DNA of 64,000 nucleotides from Proteus vulgaris (GTDB lineage: Bacteria; Pseudomonadota; Gammaproteobacteria; Enterobacterales; Enterobacteriaceae): contig NZ_JAEHOQ010000007.1 in NCBI RefSeq assembly GCF_016239305.1, positions 1 to 64,000 on the forward strand, read 5' to 3'. The position numbers and the translations under genes are program-made. Of this stretch, positions 28,155 through 38,876 are shown one piece after another. Numbering within the stretch: position 1 is the first letter of the stretch; every line of letters starts with the position of its first letter. The notes beneath the pieces were generated by a model that saw nothing but the letters and a program-made list of their open reading frames with translations, searched no databases and was not told the origin of the DNA.

Positions 28155-29105
28155 TTAACTATTAAGGTGTTTTAACGTAATGCGTTGGCTAATGGTTTCT
28201 TCAATTTCGGAAAGTGTCATTGGTACGTCATTTTTCATTAAACCGAGGCCAGCCACAGTACGAGAGAAAGATGTTAAATCCAATGGCGGTAAATCCATTA
28301 TCCAGTTTTCTTCTGTTGCCAACGTGTCTTCTGCACTAAGAATATTTTGTATAACATCCGTAAAAGCTTGATGAGAAGAAACCCAATCTTGATCGCCACT
28401 CGCCCAAAACCAACGCGCTGCAATAAAGTTTTTCCACATATCTTCCCAGCCATCATAAATTCGACGTAACATTGAGGCACTCATTAGCGACCATGTTTGT
28501 GCTTCTTGCTGGGTAATATAACCTTGCTGACAACCTTCTAAACAGAGCTTGTTAAAACGGCAGAGATCCCAAATAAGATATTTCACATTTTGAATATTCA
28601 TGCGATTAGTGCTCATCATATCGATTTGCCATAAACGCTCGTTTTTATCATGTTCCGTTAACTCTGAAAGCAAAATATCATTTTTTAACGATTGAATATC
28701 TTCTTCTTTGCCTTCTAAAATCTGATCGCGAAGTTGATAAAAGTCATTGGTATGACCCTGAGTAAGTAACCAAAACAGTTGGTACACTAAATCCCAACGA
28801 TCGTTAATTCCCCAGCCCGCAGATAATCCACCATCATCTTTGCCTTGGTCATACTCGTTATATGCCCATTCATTCATCACAGCGTAAGGCGCCGCTACAT
28901 ATAATCCCCATTCATGAGGTAATAATTGTTCTGTTGTATTTTCTGCTTCAGATAAAATGGGCTCCTGCCCTGCTGTTGATGGTTTTGATAATTCACTATC
29001 TTGTACAGCAAATTTGCGTAGCCATTTAAAAAGCAAAATAAGAAGAATAACACCAATAATTACCCCTGCAGAGCTGGGAAACCCTGCATAAACATAACCA
29101 CTCAT
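28155..29105 (-). CDS. DUF1266 domain membrane-anchored protein
   Basis: 316 residues. One N-terminal membrane segment (about 10-29, GVIIGVILLILLFKWL), a short linker, then a soluble DUF1266-like domain from about 60 on, with WGINDRWDLVYQLFWLL, YLIWDLCRFNKLC, GYITQQEAQTWSLM and RIYDGWEDMWKNFIAARWFW. These Trp/Arg motifs are typical of the YbeU/YbeR group; function unknown. It lies between ybhK (convergent) and uvrB; E. coli has no gene there, so it is an accessory insertion in a conserved block. Confidence 0.75.
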   Translation of the reverse strand: MSGYVYAGFPSSAGVIIGVILLILLFKWLRKFAVQDSELSKPSTAGQEPILSEAENTTEQLLPHEWGLYVAAPYAVMNEWAYNEYDQGKDDGGLSAGWGINDRWDLVYQLFWLLTQGHTNDFYQLRDQILEGKEEDIQSLKNDILLSELTEHDKNERLWQIDMMSTNRMNIQNVKYLIWDLCRFNKLCLEGCQQGYITQQEAQTWSLMSASMLRRIYDGWEDMWKNFIAARWFWASGDQDWVSSHQAFTDVIQNILSAEDTLATEENWIMDLPPLDLTSFSRTVAGLGLMKNDVPMTLSEIEETISQRITLKHLNS

Positions 29106-29227
29106 TCACTGTCCTTAATATCTTTTTATCTTTGTAAATAATTGACGCTTTGTTTGTGGTGATATTTAAACAGTTGAACGCCATTAAGGGAATATAAAAT
29201 TAGGGAAAAGTGAAAGATAAAAGGGAA

Positions 29228-29265
29228 AAAGGGATAATCTGGAGTAAATATACAGATATCCCTTT
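29228..29265 (-). terminator. Terminator after uvrB
   Basis: On the - strand AAAGGGATA, an inner TCTG/CAGA pairing and TATCCCTTT form a long hairpin followed by a T-rich run. Confidence 0.65.
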
Positions 29266-29289
29266 ATTGTGCTGGTTTAAATTCTGTTA

Positions 29290-31299
29290 TTAAGAGTTCG
29301 CAATAAATTGAGCACGCAACGCCTGCAATTTATCTCGCGTATTTGCTGCTTTTTCAAACTCAAGATCTTTGGCATGTTGATACATTTCAGCTTCTAAACG
29401 CTGGATCTCTTTTTCCAGTTCAGCCGTCGATAATAATGGGTAATTTTCATGAATATCTTTTGTTTTGTGCCCTTTCTTGTTACGACCTTGAGAAGGCTGA
29501 CCAATTTTAAGGATATCCCCCACTTTTTTATTTAATCCTTTCGGCACAATACCGTGTTCAAGGTTAAATTGTTGCTGTTTCTCTCGACGACGTTCGGTTT
29601 CACCAATTGCCTTTGCCATTGAATCGGTAATTCTATCACCATATAAAATTGCTTTACCTTCAAGGTTACGAGCCGCACGACCGATAGTCTGAATTAATGA
29701 ACGCTCAGAACGCAAGAAACCTTCTTTATCTGCATCCAAAATGGCCACTAAAGAGACCTCAGGCATGTCCAAGCCCTCTCGAAGTAAGTTGATACCGACT
29801 AATACATCAAACTCGCCGAGGCGCAAATCACGGATAATTTCGACACGTTCAACAGTGTCAATATCAGAGTGTAAATAGCGAACTCGCTCACCATGCTCTT
29901 CTAGATATTCCGTTAAATCTTCTGCCATCCGTTTTGTTAATGTAGTAACCAATACACGTTCATTTTTTGATGCACGAATACGAATTTCAGAGAGTAAATC
30001 ATCAACTTGTGTAGCAACAGGGCGCACTTCAACAATCGGATCGAGCAACCCTGTAGGCCTTACAACTTGTTCAACAATTTCATCACCTGATTTTTCAAGC
30101 TCATATTTACCCGGCGTTGCTGAGACATAAATCGTTTGTGGTGCTAAGGCTTCAAATTCTTCAAAGCGTAACGGTCGATTATCAAGGGCGGAAGGCAAAC
30201 GAAAACCGTACTCAACCAAGGTTTCTTTACGAGAGCGGTCGCCTTTATACATTCCGCCAATTTGTGGAATGGTAACGTGTGATTCATCAATCACTAATAG
30301 ACCGTTAGCAGGAAGGTAATCAAATAGGGTTGGGGGTGGTTCACCGGGCCCTCTACCTGATAAATAACGTGAATAGTTTTCGATACCAGAGCAATATCCG
30401 AGCTCATTCATCATTTCAAGATCAAATTGGGTACGCTGTGTCACACGTTGTTCTTCAACGAGTTTATCATTCGCTAAAAGCACTTTGCGTCTCTCTGCAA
30501 GTTCTTTTTTGATTTCTTCCATCGCTTCAAGAATACGCTCGCGTGGGGTGACATAGTGCGTTTTTGGATAAACGGTAAAACGAGGCACATTGTAATGAAT
30601 TTGCCCAGTTAAAGGGTCAAATAGTGAAAGACGTTCGACTTCTTCATCAAATAATTCAACACGTAAAGCGTAATCATCAGATTCAGCAGGGAAAATATCA
30701 ATAACCTCACCACGGACACGAAATGTCCCGCGCTGAAAAGCTTGATCATTGCGAGTATATTGTAAGTCAGCAAGACGACGTAAAATCGCACGTTGGTCGA
30801 TTATCATGCCGTTTGTCAGGTGAAGCATCATTTTTAAATAACTATCAGGATCACCTAGACCATAAATCGCAGAAACGGATGACACCACAATCACGTCCTT
30901 ACGCTCTAATAAAGCTTTAGTCGCGGACAGACGCATTTGTTCGATATGTTCGTTAACTGAGGCATCTTTTTCAATAAAGGTGTCAGAACTTGGTACATAG
31001 GCTTCTGGCTGATAATAATCGTAATAAGAAACAAAGTATTCCACTGCATTTTCAGGAAAGAATTCTTTCATTTCACTGTAAAGCTGTGCTGCTAAGGTTT
31101 TATTTGGCGCAAGCACCATCGTAGGCCGATTTAAGTTAGCTATCACGTTAGCAATAGTAAAAGTTTTACCTGAACCAGTTACCCCTAAGAGGGTTTGATG
31201 TGCAAGCCCATCGTCTAATCCTTCACAAAGTGAAGTAATAGCCGTAGGTTGATCACCACCAGGCTTAAATTCAGAATGCAGTTTAAAAACTTTGCTCAT
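29290..31299 (-). CDS. uvrB: Excinuclease ABC subunit B
   Basis: 669-residue damage-verification helicase of nucleotide excision repair. Walker A GVTGSGKT (39-46), the beta-hairpin region [21 protein letters not shown], the helicase C-terminal motifs ([19 protein letters not shown]) and a C-terminal UVR motif (about 630-665) that contacts UvrC are present. The length matches E. coli (673). A LexA box and DnaA boxes lie upstream. Confidence 0.97.
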   Translation of the reverse strand: MSKVFKLHSEFKPGGDQPTAITSLCEGLDDGLAHQTLLGVTGSGKTFTIANVIANLNRPTMVLAPNKTLAAQLYSEMKEFFPENAVEYFVSYYDYYQPEAYVPSSDTFIEKDASVNEHIEQMRLSATKALLERKDVIVVSSVSAIYGLGDPDSYLKMMLHLTNGMIIDQRAILRRLADLQYTRNDQAFQRGTFRVRGEVIDIFPAESDDYALRVELFDEEVERLSLFDPLTGQIHYNVPRFTVYPKTHYVTPRERILEAMEEIKKELAERRKVLLANDKLVEEQRVTQRTQFDLEMMNELGYCSGIENYSRYLSGRGPGEPPPTLFDYLPANGLLVIDESHVTIPQIGGMYKGDRSRKETLVEYGFRLPSALDNRPLRFEEFEALAPQTIYVSATPGKYELEKSGDEIVEQVVRPTGLLDPIVEVRPVATQVDDLLSEIRIRASKNERVLVTTLTKRMAEDLTEYLEEHGERVRYLHSDIDTVERVEIIRDLRLGEFDVLVGINLLREGLDMPEVSLVAILDADKEGFLRSERSLIQTIGRAARNLEGKAILYGDRITDSMAKAIGETERRREKQQQFNLEHGIVPKGLNKKVGDILKIGQPSQGRNKKGHKTKDIHENYPLLSTAELEKEIQRLEAEMYQHAKDLEFEKAANTRDKLQALRAQFIANS

Positions 31300-31332
31300 A
31301 TTTTCTTCTCCTCGCTGACACTCCTTATGATA

Positions 31333-31348
31333 CTGGATAAAAATCCAG
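31333..31348 (-). promoter_or_regulatory. LexA (SOS) box of uvrB
   Basis: CTGG-ATTTTTAT-CCAG on the uvrB strand, 34 bases before the start. The right half CCAG and the T-rich centre match the E. coli uvrB operator. Confidence 0.7.
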
Positions 31349-31606
31349 CTTCAATCTCTATCTACTAAAATTTGTCTGAATAATTAGCATAAGTTATCCC
31401 CAGTTTTGGAACTGGATTTTTTTCAAAAAGCAACCCCCTATTTTGTGAATTATTCAGAGAGACACGCTGACATCACTTGCTCTATTGATTTTATTTAATT
31501 AATTGATATATAAGAGTTAAAAATAAAAGTTGAGAATAACACCAATCTTTAGCAATGCCTTGTATTCTCTCTATTCAGAGTATTTTTATAATGGTAATAC
31601 ACAAGG

Positions 31607-31629
31607 TTATCCACAGGAATAGTGGATAA
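31607..31629. promoter_or_regulatory. Inverted DnaA box pair upstream of uvrB
   Basis: TTATCCACA (31607-31615), a perfect DnaA box, faces AGTGGATAA (31621-31629, one mismatch) across five bases. DnaA boxes are known upstream of E. coli uvrB. Confidence 0.6.
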
Positions 31630-31769
31630 CTACACAAAGTTGTTATGTCTCGGTAGGTTACGTCTTTTTTTTCGCCTTAAAATGCCCCTCAAAATTGGCG
31701 AAATTTATTTTTTTTATTTTTTTATTGGCTTAAAAAATAGACTTTTATCATTTACCAAATAATGGCTTA

Positions 31770-32453
31770 TCAACCTAGTTTTAAACAAGAAAGATCGAGG
31801 TAAGGCGTAAAATTATGCTCTTTTACTTCATTTAAGTAGGGTATTTTGCCTAAAAACGGTGCGTTAATATGCTGTTTTAATGTTGCCAGATATTCTTTCT
31901 GATATCGTCCTGCGGGTTCAACCTCATTGGCAACCCAACCCGCCAATGTTAAACCAGATTGAATAATTGCTTGTTGCGTTAATAACGCATGATTAATACA
32001 ACCCAATTTTACACCTACCGTTAAAATAACGGGAAGTTGTTCACCAATAACCCAATCAGAAAAAAATTGCTTTTCTGATAGTGGCGTAAACCAACCACCA
32101 GCCCCTTCGACTAAAACCCAATCGGCTTGCTGTTTTAAGTAAGACAATCCTTCTGACATCACATTAAAATCAATAGGCTGATGCATCTCTTGACTAACAA
32201 TATGAGGAGATGTAGGCGTTTCAAAACAGTAAGGATTAACGCGATAATAATCCAATTTTACCGTACTGAATTTTTGCAGTGTTAATGCATCAGAATTACG
32301 CAAACCTTCATTTAACCACTCACTTCCCGATGCAACTGGTTTATAGCCCGCAGTTTGATATCCTTGATGTGACGCACATTGCAATAGTGCACTACTTACA
32401 ACCGTTTTACCCACTTCGGTATCTGTGCCTGTTAAAAACCATACTTTAGTCAT
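31770..32453 (-). CDS. bioD: Dethiobiotin synthase BioD
   Basis: 227 residues. Closes the ureido ring of dethiobiotin from DAPA, CO2 and ATP. P-loop GTDTEVGKT at 9-17, the substrate lysine in GYKPVASGSE and the EGAGGW motif are present. Overlaps bioC by eight bases. Last gene of bioBFCD. Confidence 0.95.
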   Translation of the reverse strand: MTKVWFLTGTDTEVGKTVVSSALLQCASHQGYQTAGYKPVASGSEWLNEGLRNSDALTLQKFSTVKLDYYRVNPYCFETPTSPHIVSQEMHQPIDFNVMSEGLSYLKQQADWVLVEGAGGWFTPLSEKQFFSDWVIGEQLPVILTVGVKLGCINHALLTQQAIIQSGLTLAGWVANEVEPAGRYQKEYLATLKQHINAPFLGKIPYLNEVKEHNFTPYLDLSCLKLG

Positions 32454-33210
32454 GTGATATTTTTCCTATAACAATTTGATAAGTGAGTAAATATTTTCCT
32501 GAGTCTGTTTTCCACACACTTTCTAATGCACGAAGTTTTTGCCGTGTCATTAACCCTTTTTGGCGATCGCCTTGCACAAAATTGGCACCAACTCCCTTCA
32601 AAGAAGCAAACAGTGCATGTAATGAATCATAGTGTTCTGTGACTGTTTCAGTAGAAAATTGACAATGAAAGCCACGACACGCGTTCTCAATTTCTTGAAA
32701 AGATAAAAAAGGATTAACATGTGGGTGTTGATCAAGAAATTGCCAAGCTTCCCTGACTTCTTGCAATGTCAACGTAGCGAGTGTTGAGAAATAAAGCGCA
32801 CCTTTTTTATTTACCGCTTTCATGAGTGTGTTAATCGCAACGGATAAATCATCACACCATTGCAACGCTAAATTACTAAATACGATATCCATACTTTGTG
32901 GTGTAATTGCACAATGTTCTATATCACTTTGTAGATAACCATCTGCCCGTTGCTGTTGTTTTGCCACTTGTAGCATCTTATGTGATAAATCAAGTGCAAT
33001 AACAAAACATCCGCGTTGTTTCCATTTTTGACTGAAATACCCTGTTCCGCATCCTGCATCTAAGACAATATTGCCACTATCATAACGCGCTAAATCCATT
33101 AATTTATTGCCACTGTAGCGCTGAATATTAGCGTGATTATCGTAATGAATAGCCGCTTTACCAAATGTTTGTGCTATACGTTGTTTATCTGTTTTGACTA
33201 AAGAATGCAT
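32446..33210 (-). CDS. bioC: Malonyl-ACP O-methyltransferase BioC
   Basis: 254-residue class I SAM methyltransferase that masks malonyl-ACP to start pimelate synthesis. The SAM motif [13 protein letters not shown] is near residues 48-60, followed by [10 protein letters not shown] and the [10 protein letters not shown] motif typical of BioC. Overlaps bioF by 26 bases, so translation is coupled. Confidence 0.95.
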   Translation of the reverse strand: MHSLVKTDKQRIAQTFGKAAIHYDNHANIQRYSGNKLMDLARYDSGNIVLDAGCGTGYFSQKWKQRGCFVIALDLSHKMLQVAKQQQRADGYLQSDIEHCAITPQSMDIVFSNLALQWCDDLSVAINTLMKAVNKKGALYFSTLATLTLQEVREAWQFLDQHPHVNPFLSFQEIENACRGFHCQFSTETVTEHYDSLHALFASLKGVGANFVQGDRQKGLMTRQKLRALESVWKTDSGKYLLTYQIVIGKISHD

Positions 33211-34348
33211 GAAGCGTCTCGATTAACAGCTTAATATCTGAAAAGTGGTGGCGAGTGGTAAACGTTATTCGTAAACGTGCACTTTGAGGTGGAACTGTGG
33301 GTGGAAAGATAGCTTTTACCCAAAGCCCTTTAGATTGCAAATAATCTGCAAGTGTTTGGCATAATAGTTCATCACCAATAATTAATGGCTGAATTGCAGT
33401 TTGTGAAGGTAATAATTTAATAGGAAGCGAAGCAACACCTTGGCGAAAGGTATCAATTAATTCTTGAAGATATGCTCGTTCACCCTCAGCTTGCTTAATC
33501 ACATTCAGTGCTGAATGTAACGCGACTGCCTGTGCAGGTGGCATTGATGTACTATAAATAAGGTGACGAGCGTATTGTTCAAAAAACTCCGCGGTTGGCT
33601 TGTCACAAAGCACAGCCGCTCCACTGACACCAAAAGATTTACCAAAAGTCACCACTAATAGCTCAGGTTTGATACCCGCTTCATCACAACTGCCTCTACC
33701 TTCTTTACCTAAAACACCAATACCGTGAGCATCATCGACCATTAACCATGCATCATGTTGCCTGCTTATTGTCGCTATTTCTGTTAATGGCGCTTGATCT
33801 CCATCCATGCTAAATACCCCTTCTGTCACCACCAAGGTTTTATTAGCCGATATTTTATTAAGTCGTTGAGATAACGAATCAGAAGAATTGTGTAAAAAGC
33901 GCCATAATGTGGCAGGTGATAATACAGCGGCTTCCATTAACGAGGCATGGCAAAGTTTATCCGCAATAATGGCATCGTCTTTTTCAAACAATGCCGAAAT
34001 AACACCTTGATTAGCACTATAGCCAGATGAAAATAACAGTGCATTATCGTAACCTAACCAATCTGCGAGATGCAGTTCTAATTGCTCATGAGCTTGTGTA
34101 AACCCGGTGATATGCCCTGATCCACCACTACCTACACCGTACTCATTAGCACCTTGTTGCCACGCTTTAATGACTTCCGCATGTTGACTGATACCTAAAT
34201 AATCATTACCTGAAAAATTAAGGTATTTTTCACCTGATATTGTGATCAAAAAGCGACCATCCGCCTGTTTGATCACTTTGCGTTTTCGCCATAATGGCGT
34301 ATTTCTACGCGCATTAAGTTGTTCATCTAAATAGGTTTGCCAGCTCAT
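33185..34348 (-). CDS. bioF: 8-amino-7-oxononanoate synthase BioF
   Basis: 387-residue PLP alpha-oxoamine synthase joining pimeloyl-ACP and alanine. [21 protein letters not shown]-like loop ([12 protein letters not shown]), [10 protein letters not shown] and the PLP lysine in [12 protein letters not shown] are seen. The ATG shares a base with the bioB stop (TAATG). Confidence 0.95.
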   Translation of the reverse strand: MSWQTYLDEQLNARRNTPLWRKRKVIKQADGRFLITISGEKYLNFSGNDYLGISQHAEVIKAWQQGANEYGVGSGGSGHITGFTQAHEQLELHLADWLGYDNALLFSSGYSANQGVISALFEKDDAIIADKLCHASLMEAAVLSPATLWRFLHNSSDSLSQRLNKISANKTLVVTEGVFSMDGDQAPLTEIATISRQHDAWLMVDDAHGIGVLGKEGRGSCDEAGIKPELLVVTFGKSFGVSGAAVLCDKPTAEFFEQYARHLIYSTSMPPAQAVALHSALNVIKQAEGERAYLQELIDTFRQGVASLPIKLLPSQTAIQPLIIGDELLCQTLADYLQSKGLWVKAIFPPTVPPQSARLRITFTTRHHFSDIKLLIETLHAFFSQNR

Positions 34349-35385
34349 TACAGTGCCGCGTTATAAAATTGTTCAGTGTCTTTATTAGCAACCGCTTGTA
34401 TTAAAGCGTCTTCTTGCTGATTGTCGCCCATAGATACTGCTAATCGTTCAGGGTTTAAGCCTAATTTACGGAATAATTGGTGATCTTTATCTTCGGTTGG
34501 ATTGGTTGTCGTTAATAATTTGCAACCATAAAAAATAGAGTTCGCCCCTGCCATAAAGCAGAATGCTTGTGTTTGTTCACTCATTTGCTCACGCCCTGCA
34601 GAAAGGCGCACATAAGAGCGTGGCATCATGATACGAGCGACGGCGATAGTACGAATAAAATCAAAAGGATCGACATCTTCATTATCAGCCAATGGCGTAC
34701 CTTTGATTTTGGCTAACATATTAATTGGCACACTTTCTGGAGGTTGTGGCAAATTGGCTAATTGCACCAACATTGCAGCGCGGTCTTTCACTTCCTCACC
34801 TAACCCTAAAATTCCGCCAGAGCAGACTTTAATGCCTGCATTGCGAACTTTATCAAGTGTATCTAAACGATCTTGATACGTTCGCGTTGTCACGATACTG
34901 CCGTAAAATTCAGGTGAGGTATCAAGGTTATGGTTATAAAAATCCAGCCCCGCATCAGCTAATCGATTAGCTTGTGAATCATCTAACTTACCTAGTGTCA
35001 TGCAGGTTTCCATGCCTAATGCTTTAACTTCTTTCACCATCTGTTCAAGATAAGGCATATCACGTTCATGCGGGTTTTTCCAAGCCGCTCCCATACAAAA
35101 ACGCGTTGAACCCGCAGCCTTCGCTTTTTTTGCCGATTCAATCACTTGCTGGACTTCCATTAAACGCTCTTTTTCTAATCCCGTTTTATAGCGTGCACTT
35201 TGAGCACAATATTTACAATCTTCAGGACAAGCCCCTGTTTTGATAGAAAGCAACGTACTGACTTGGATTTGTGAAGGGTCAAAATGTTGACGATGCACTT
35301 GTTGTGCTTGAAAAACCAAATCTAAAAATGGCATATCAAACAATGCTCTGGCTTCTTTTAATGTCCAGCGTTTTAATGAGCTCAC
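34348..35385 (-). CDS. bioB: Biotin synthase BioB
   Basis: 345-residue radical SAM enzyme inserting sulfur into dethiobiotin. SAM-cluster cysteines C53, C57 and C60 in CPEDCKYC; further conserved cysteines in RFCMGAAW and METCMTLG; the arginine for the 2Fe-2S cluster is in VRLSAGR. First gene of the leftward bio operon, transcribed away from bioA around a BirA operator. Confidence 0.96.
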   Translation of the reverse strand: MSSLKRWTLKEARALFDMPFLDLVFQAQQVHRQHFDPSQIQVSTLLSIKTGACPEDCKYCAQSARYKTGLEKERLMEVQQVIESAKKAKAAGSTRFCMGAAWKNPHERDMPYLEQMVKEVKALGMETCMTLGKLDDSQANRLADAGLDFYNHNLDTSPEFYGSIVTTRTYQDRLDTLDKVRNAGIKVCSGGILGLGEEVKDRAAMLVQLANLPQPPESVPINMLAKIKGTPLADNEDVDPFDFIRTIAVARIMMPRSYVRLSAGREQMSEQTQAFCFMAGANSIFYGCKLLTTTNPTEDKDHQLFRKLGLNPERLAVSMGDNQQEDALIQAVANKDTEQFYNAAL

Positions 35386-35436
35386 AATACAATCTCCTGT
35401 TTAAAAGTGATTGCCAGTTTAAATAATAGGGTTATC

Positions 35437-35470
35437 ATGTCAACTAAAATTGATCACCACTGGTTTACAT
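35437..35470. promoter_or_regulatory. BirA operator (bioO) between bioB and bioA
   Basis: ATGTCAACT-N16-GGTTTACAT. The right half is eight of nine and the left half six of nine against TTGTAAACC/GGTTTACAA, with near-standard spacing. It lies in the 103-base divergent gap, so BirA-biotinyl-AMP should repress both directions. Confidence 0.75.
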
Positions 35471-35488
35471 GATTAAGTGAAAAATAGA

Positions 35489-36763
35489 ATGACACCCGAA
35501 GATATCGCTTTTGACTTACGCCACATTTGGCATCCATACACCTCTATGAGCAATCCGTTACCTGCTTACCCTATAATCAGTGCAAAAGGCGTTGAATTAA
35601 TCTTGGCTGATGGTAGAAAACTGGTAGATGGAATGTCTTCATGGTGGGCCGCAATTCATGGATATAATCATCCTGAACTTAATAATGCGGTTACCACACA
35701 ACTAAGCAATATGTCTCATGTGATGTTTGGTGGCATTACTCATCCCCCCGCAGTATCACTTTGTCGAAAATTATTAGAGATAACACCAGAGCCTCTTGAA
35801 TGCATATTTTTAGCAGATTCAGGTTCGGTTGCCGTTGAAGTTGCACTGAAAATGGCCTTGCAATATTGGCAGGCTAAAGGTGAAAAACGTCAACGTATTG
35901 TGGCGTTAAAGCAGGGATATCATGGTGATACCTTTGGCGCGATGTCAGTGTGTGATCCGGATAACTCCATGCACAGTCTTTACAAAGGTTACTTGCCTAA
36001 TCATCTTTTTGTGGATGCACCAAAAATAGGTTTTTATGAAGAGTGGGATCTAGCAGATATCCACTCATTACGCTCAACGTTAGAGCAACATCATCAAGAA
36101 ATTGCTGCCGTTATGCTTGAACCCATTGTTCAAGGCGCGGGTGGAATGCGGATTTACCATCCTGAATATTTAAAACACGCAAGAGCACTGTGTGACGAGT
36201 TTAATGTGTTACTCATTGCCGATGAAATAGCGACTGGTTTTGGCCGAACAGGTAAGCTTTTTGCTTGTGAACATGCGGGAATATCTCCTGATATTATGTG
36301 TGTAGGTAAAGCATTAACGGGTGGTTACATGACCTTATCAGCCACCTTAACTACACGTCATATTGCTGAAACCATCAGCCAAGGTGATGCGGGTTGCTTT
36401 ATGCACGGCCCTACTTATATGGGAAATCCTTTGGCTTGTGCTGTTGCTGATGCCAGTTTATCTCTATTAGCAAAAGGTGATTGGGTAAACCAAGTTGCAC
36501 GACTAGAAGCTCAACTTAAAAAAGAGCTATTACCACTAAAACAGGTTAAAAGTGTCAAAGATGTGCGGGTTTTAGGTGCCATTGGTGTGGTTGAAATGAA
36601 TGAGCCAGTCAATATGGCAAAACTACAAAAAATCTTTGTGGATGAAGGGGTTTGGATCAGACCTTTTGGCAAGCTGATTTATATAATGCCACCATTTATT
36701 ATGCCACCAGCAAGCCTCACTAAACTCACTCAAGCTATTAAGAAAGTGGTTAATCTCTCCTAA
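35489..36763 (+). CDS. bioA: Adenosylmethionine-8-amino-7-oxononanoate aminotransferase BioA
   Basis: 424-residue class III PLP aminotransferase that makes DAPA using SAM as amino donor. [52 protein letters not shown] and the PLP lysine in CVGKALTGG match E. coli BioA. ATG 35489 is taken, since E. coli BioA starts at the same residue; GTG 35477 is in frame but not needed. Diverges from bioB. Confidence 0.96.
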   Translation: MTPEDIAFDLRHIWHPYTSMSNPLPAYPIISAKGVELILADGRKLVDGMSSWWAAIHGYNHPELNNAVTTQLSNMSHVMFGGITHPPAVSLCRKLLEITPEPLECIFLADSGSVAVEVALKMALQYWQAKGEKRQRIVALKQGYHGDTFGAMSVCDPDNSMHSLYKGYLPNHLFVDAPKIGFYEEWDLADIHSLRSTLEQHHQEIAAVMLEPIVQGAGGMRIYHPEYLKHARALCDEFNVLLIADEIATGFGRTGKLFACEHAGISPDIMCVGKALTGGYMTLSATLTTRHIAETISQGDAGCFMHGPTYMGNPLACAVADASLSLLAKGDWVNQVARLEAQLKKELLPLKQVKSVKDVRVLGAIGVVEMNEPVNMAKLQKIFVDEGVWIRPFGKLIYIMPPFIMPPASLTKLTQAIKKVVNLS

Positions 36764-36778
36764 ACCTTTCATAAAAAA

Positions 36779-36815
36779 TAAACCTCCAGCAAGGTAAGAT
36801 TCTGCTAGAGGTTTA
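36779..36815. terminator. Bidirectional terminator between bioA and pgl
   Basis: TAAACCTCCAGCA (36779-36791) pairs with TGCTAGAGGTTTA (36803-36815), one mismatch. Confidence 0.75.
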
Positions 36816-36838
36816 CTGTGTTTTTTATACAGTGATTT

Positions 36839-37828
36839 TTATTTCGTAACGACGGTAACCCACATAGCACCTTTACCTACTGGGTAACACGCTAATTCAG
36901 TTAATGCGCCAGTGTGTTTATCAATACGAGAAACTGAAGCAAAATCTGATTTCTGACCACAAGAAATCAGGTAATTTCCTGTATTATCAATATTAAAGCC
37001 ACGAGGCTGTATTTGTGTTGGGTAGTATCCTACAGGTTGCAGATAATCGCCCGCTTCTGAAATTGCCATCGCACAGATAAAACTTTCAGAGCGCTCACTG
37101 GCGTAAAGGAAGCGACCATCTGGTGTAATATGAATATCTGATGCCCAACGGGTGCTATTAAAAGTTTCAGGCACAATATCAACCGTTTGCATTAAACGAT
37201 ATAAATCCCCCATACGACGATAAACATTGATAGTCGCATCTAATTCATTAAGGCAATAAAATACATTACCATTAGGATGGAATGCCATATGGCGAGGCCC
37301 TGCATTTTGCGCTGTTGTCAGCTCTTCAGTACCTGCTTCTGTTAAATGCCCATCTTCTGATAAATTAAATAAACGAATATGATCTTCACCTAAGCAAGGC
37401 ACAATCAGTTGTTTATTATTCCAATCAATATTAGATGAATGAGGTTTATCTAATCCTTCAATAATTTGAATTGGTAATTGAGGGATCCCCTTCTCATTAA
37501 TAGGTAAAACTGCCAAATTGCCTTGATGATAAGAAGGAACAAACAAGAAGCGCTCTGTTTTATCTAGGCATAAGTGGACAGGTGTGCTTGGAATTGAAGT
37601 CATTGCCTTTTGTTCTAACTGCCCATCGTCCATAATCGCAAATGTCACGACATTAAAACAAGGGCGGATCCCAACATAAAGGTATTTTCCATCCGCACTT
37701 GCAATCATTGGTTGTACTTGTCCTGCAACCTCAACAACCTGCAATAAATCCATTTCACCTACAGCATTTAATGTATAAACATGGATTTGCTGACTCTCTG
37801 GACTTGCTACGTAGACTACCTGTTTCAT
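36839..37828 (-). CDS. pgl: 6-phosphogluconolactonase Pgl
   Basis: 329-residue seven-bladed beta-propeller lactonase of the oxidative pentose phosphate pathway. YVASPESQQIHVY at the start, AGPRHMAFHPN, WASDIHITPDGRFLYASERS and TQPRGFNID match E. coli YbhE/Pgl. It lies beside ybhA, bio and mod as in E. coli. Confidence 0.94.
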   Translation of the reverse strand: MKQVVYVASPESQQIHVYTLNAVGEMDLLQVVEVAGQVQPMIASADGKYLYVGIRPCFNVVTFAIMDDGQLEQKAMTSIPSTPVHLCLDKTERFLFVPSYHQGNLAVLPINEKGIPQLPIQIIEGLDKPHSSNIDWNNKQLIVPCLGEDHIRLFNLSEDGHLTEAGTEELTTAQNAGPRHMAFHPNGNVFYCLNELDATINVYRRMGDLYRLMQTVDIVPETFNSTRWASDIHITPDGRFLYASERSESFICAMAISEAGDYLQPVGYYPTQIQPRGFNIDNTGNYLISCGQKSDFASVSRIDKHTGALTELACYPVGKGAMWVTVVTK

Positions 37829-37977
37829 CCCTTCTCCTTAAAACCGATTACCCATTGATTTATAAAGAATAATAGAATAACTAGCCTTTACTTGTCACGA
37901 TTAAGCTAGTTTATCTTTTATTGGTTAACGTGTACCATCAGCAACATTGCATCTTAATACTATCAAGGGGCTTATTT

Positions 37978-38799
37978 ATGTCATATCGCGTTATTGCTTT
38001 GGATCTTGATGGCACACTGCTTGATGACCAAAAACGTATCCTGCCAGAATCTTTAGAAGCACTCAATCTTGCAAGAAAAGCAGGTGTTAAAGTCTTAATT
38101 GTAACAGGTCGTCATCATGTTGCTATTCATCCATTCTATCAAGCGCTCAATCTTGATACCCCTGCGATCTGCTGTAATGGGACTTACCTTTATGACTATA
38201 TTGGTAAAAAGGTACTGGAATCCGATCCATTAACGACTCAAGAAACCAGCGCAGTATTAGATCTCGTTAAGCAAACAGATGTACATCACTTAGTTTATGC
38301 TGATGATGCAATGATGTATGACCAACTATCAGCCCCTGTACAACGCACCTTAAAATGGTCAGAAACATTACCCACTGCACAGCGCCCGAACTTAATCAAA
38401 GTCGATGATTTTTATAAGGCCATGCATGATGTTAATGCTATTTGGAAAATTGCGACAACTACGCCCGATCACGATGAATTACGCGCTTTAGTTGAAAAAA
38501 TTGAGCAACAAGTCGGTTTAGAGTGTGAATGGTCTTGGGTTGATCAAGTTGATATCGCCAAAAAGGGCAACAGTAAAGGTCGTCGTTTACAACGTTGGGT
38601 TGAAGCGAATGGCATGAATATGAGTGATGTTATTGCTTTTGGTGATAATTTTAATGATCTTAGCATGCTAGAACATGTTGGCTTAGGTGTTGCAATGGGT
38701 AATGCCTCTGACGAAGTAAAAGCTCGCGCTAAAATGGTCACCAAAGTGAATTCACTGCCGGGCATTGCAGAGACTATTCATAAATATATTTTGTCTTAG
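37978..38799 (+). CDS. ybhA: HAD phosphatase YbhA (pyridoxal phosphate phosphatase)
   Basis: 273-residue Cof-type HAD hydrolase; in E. coli it dephosphorylates PLP and sugar phosphates. Motif I ALDLDGTLL (about 6-14, nucleophile Asp), TGRHHVAIHPFYQ, motif III lysine GNSKGRRL and motif IV GDNFNDLSML. ATG 37978 (AAGGGG site) is used although the frame extends 19 codons upstream. Confidence 0.93.
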   Translation: MSYRVIALDLDGTLLDDQKRILPESLEALNLARKAGVKVLIVTGRHHVAIHPFYQALNLDTPAICCNGTYLYDYIGKKVLESDPLTTQETSAVLDLVKQTDVHHLVYADDAMMYDQLSAPVQRTLKWSETLPTAQRPNLIKVDDFYKAMHDVNAIWKIATTTPDHDELRALVEKIEQQVGLECEWSWVDQVDIAKKGNSKGRRLQRWVEANGMNMSDVIAFGDNFNDLSMLEHVGLGVAMGNASDEVKARAKMVTKVNSLPGIAETIHKYILS

Positions 38800-38823
38800 T
38801 CTTATTATTGCCTCATCAAAAAG

Positions 38824-38852
38824 AAAAGACCTTATTTTAAACAAGGTCTTTT
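38824..38852. terminator. Terminator between ybhA and modC
   Basis: AAAAGACCTT (38824-38833) pairs with AAGGTCTTTT (38843-38852); T run continues. Confidence 0.82.
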
Positions 38853-38876
38853 TTATCGATAAATACAGCGGATAAA

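Larger units (their letters stand above)
31300..31769. other. uvrB upstream region
   Basis: 470 bases with no gene. It contains an SOS box at 31333-31348, a DnaA-like TTATCCCCA at 31394-31402, a palindrome CCAGTT-N4-AACTGG at 31400-31415, and an inverted pair of DnaA boxes at 31607-31629. The remainder is AT-rich with no clear signal. Confidence 0.7.
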
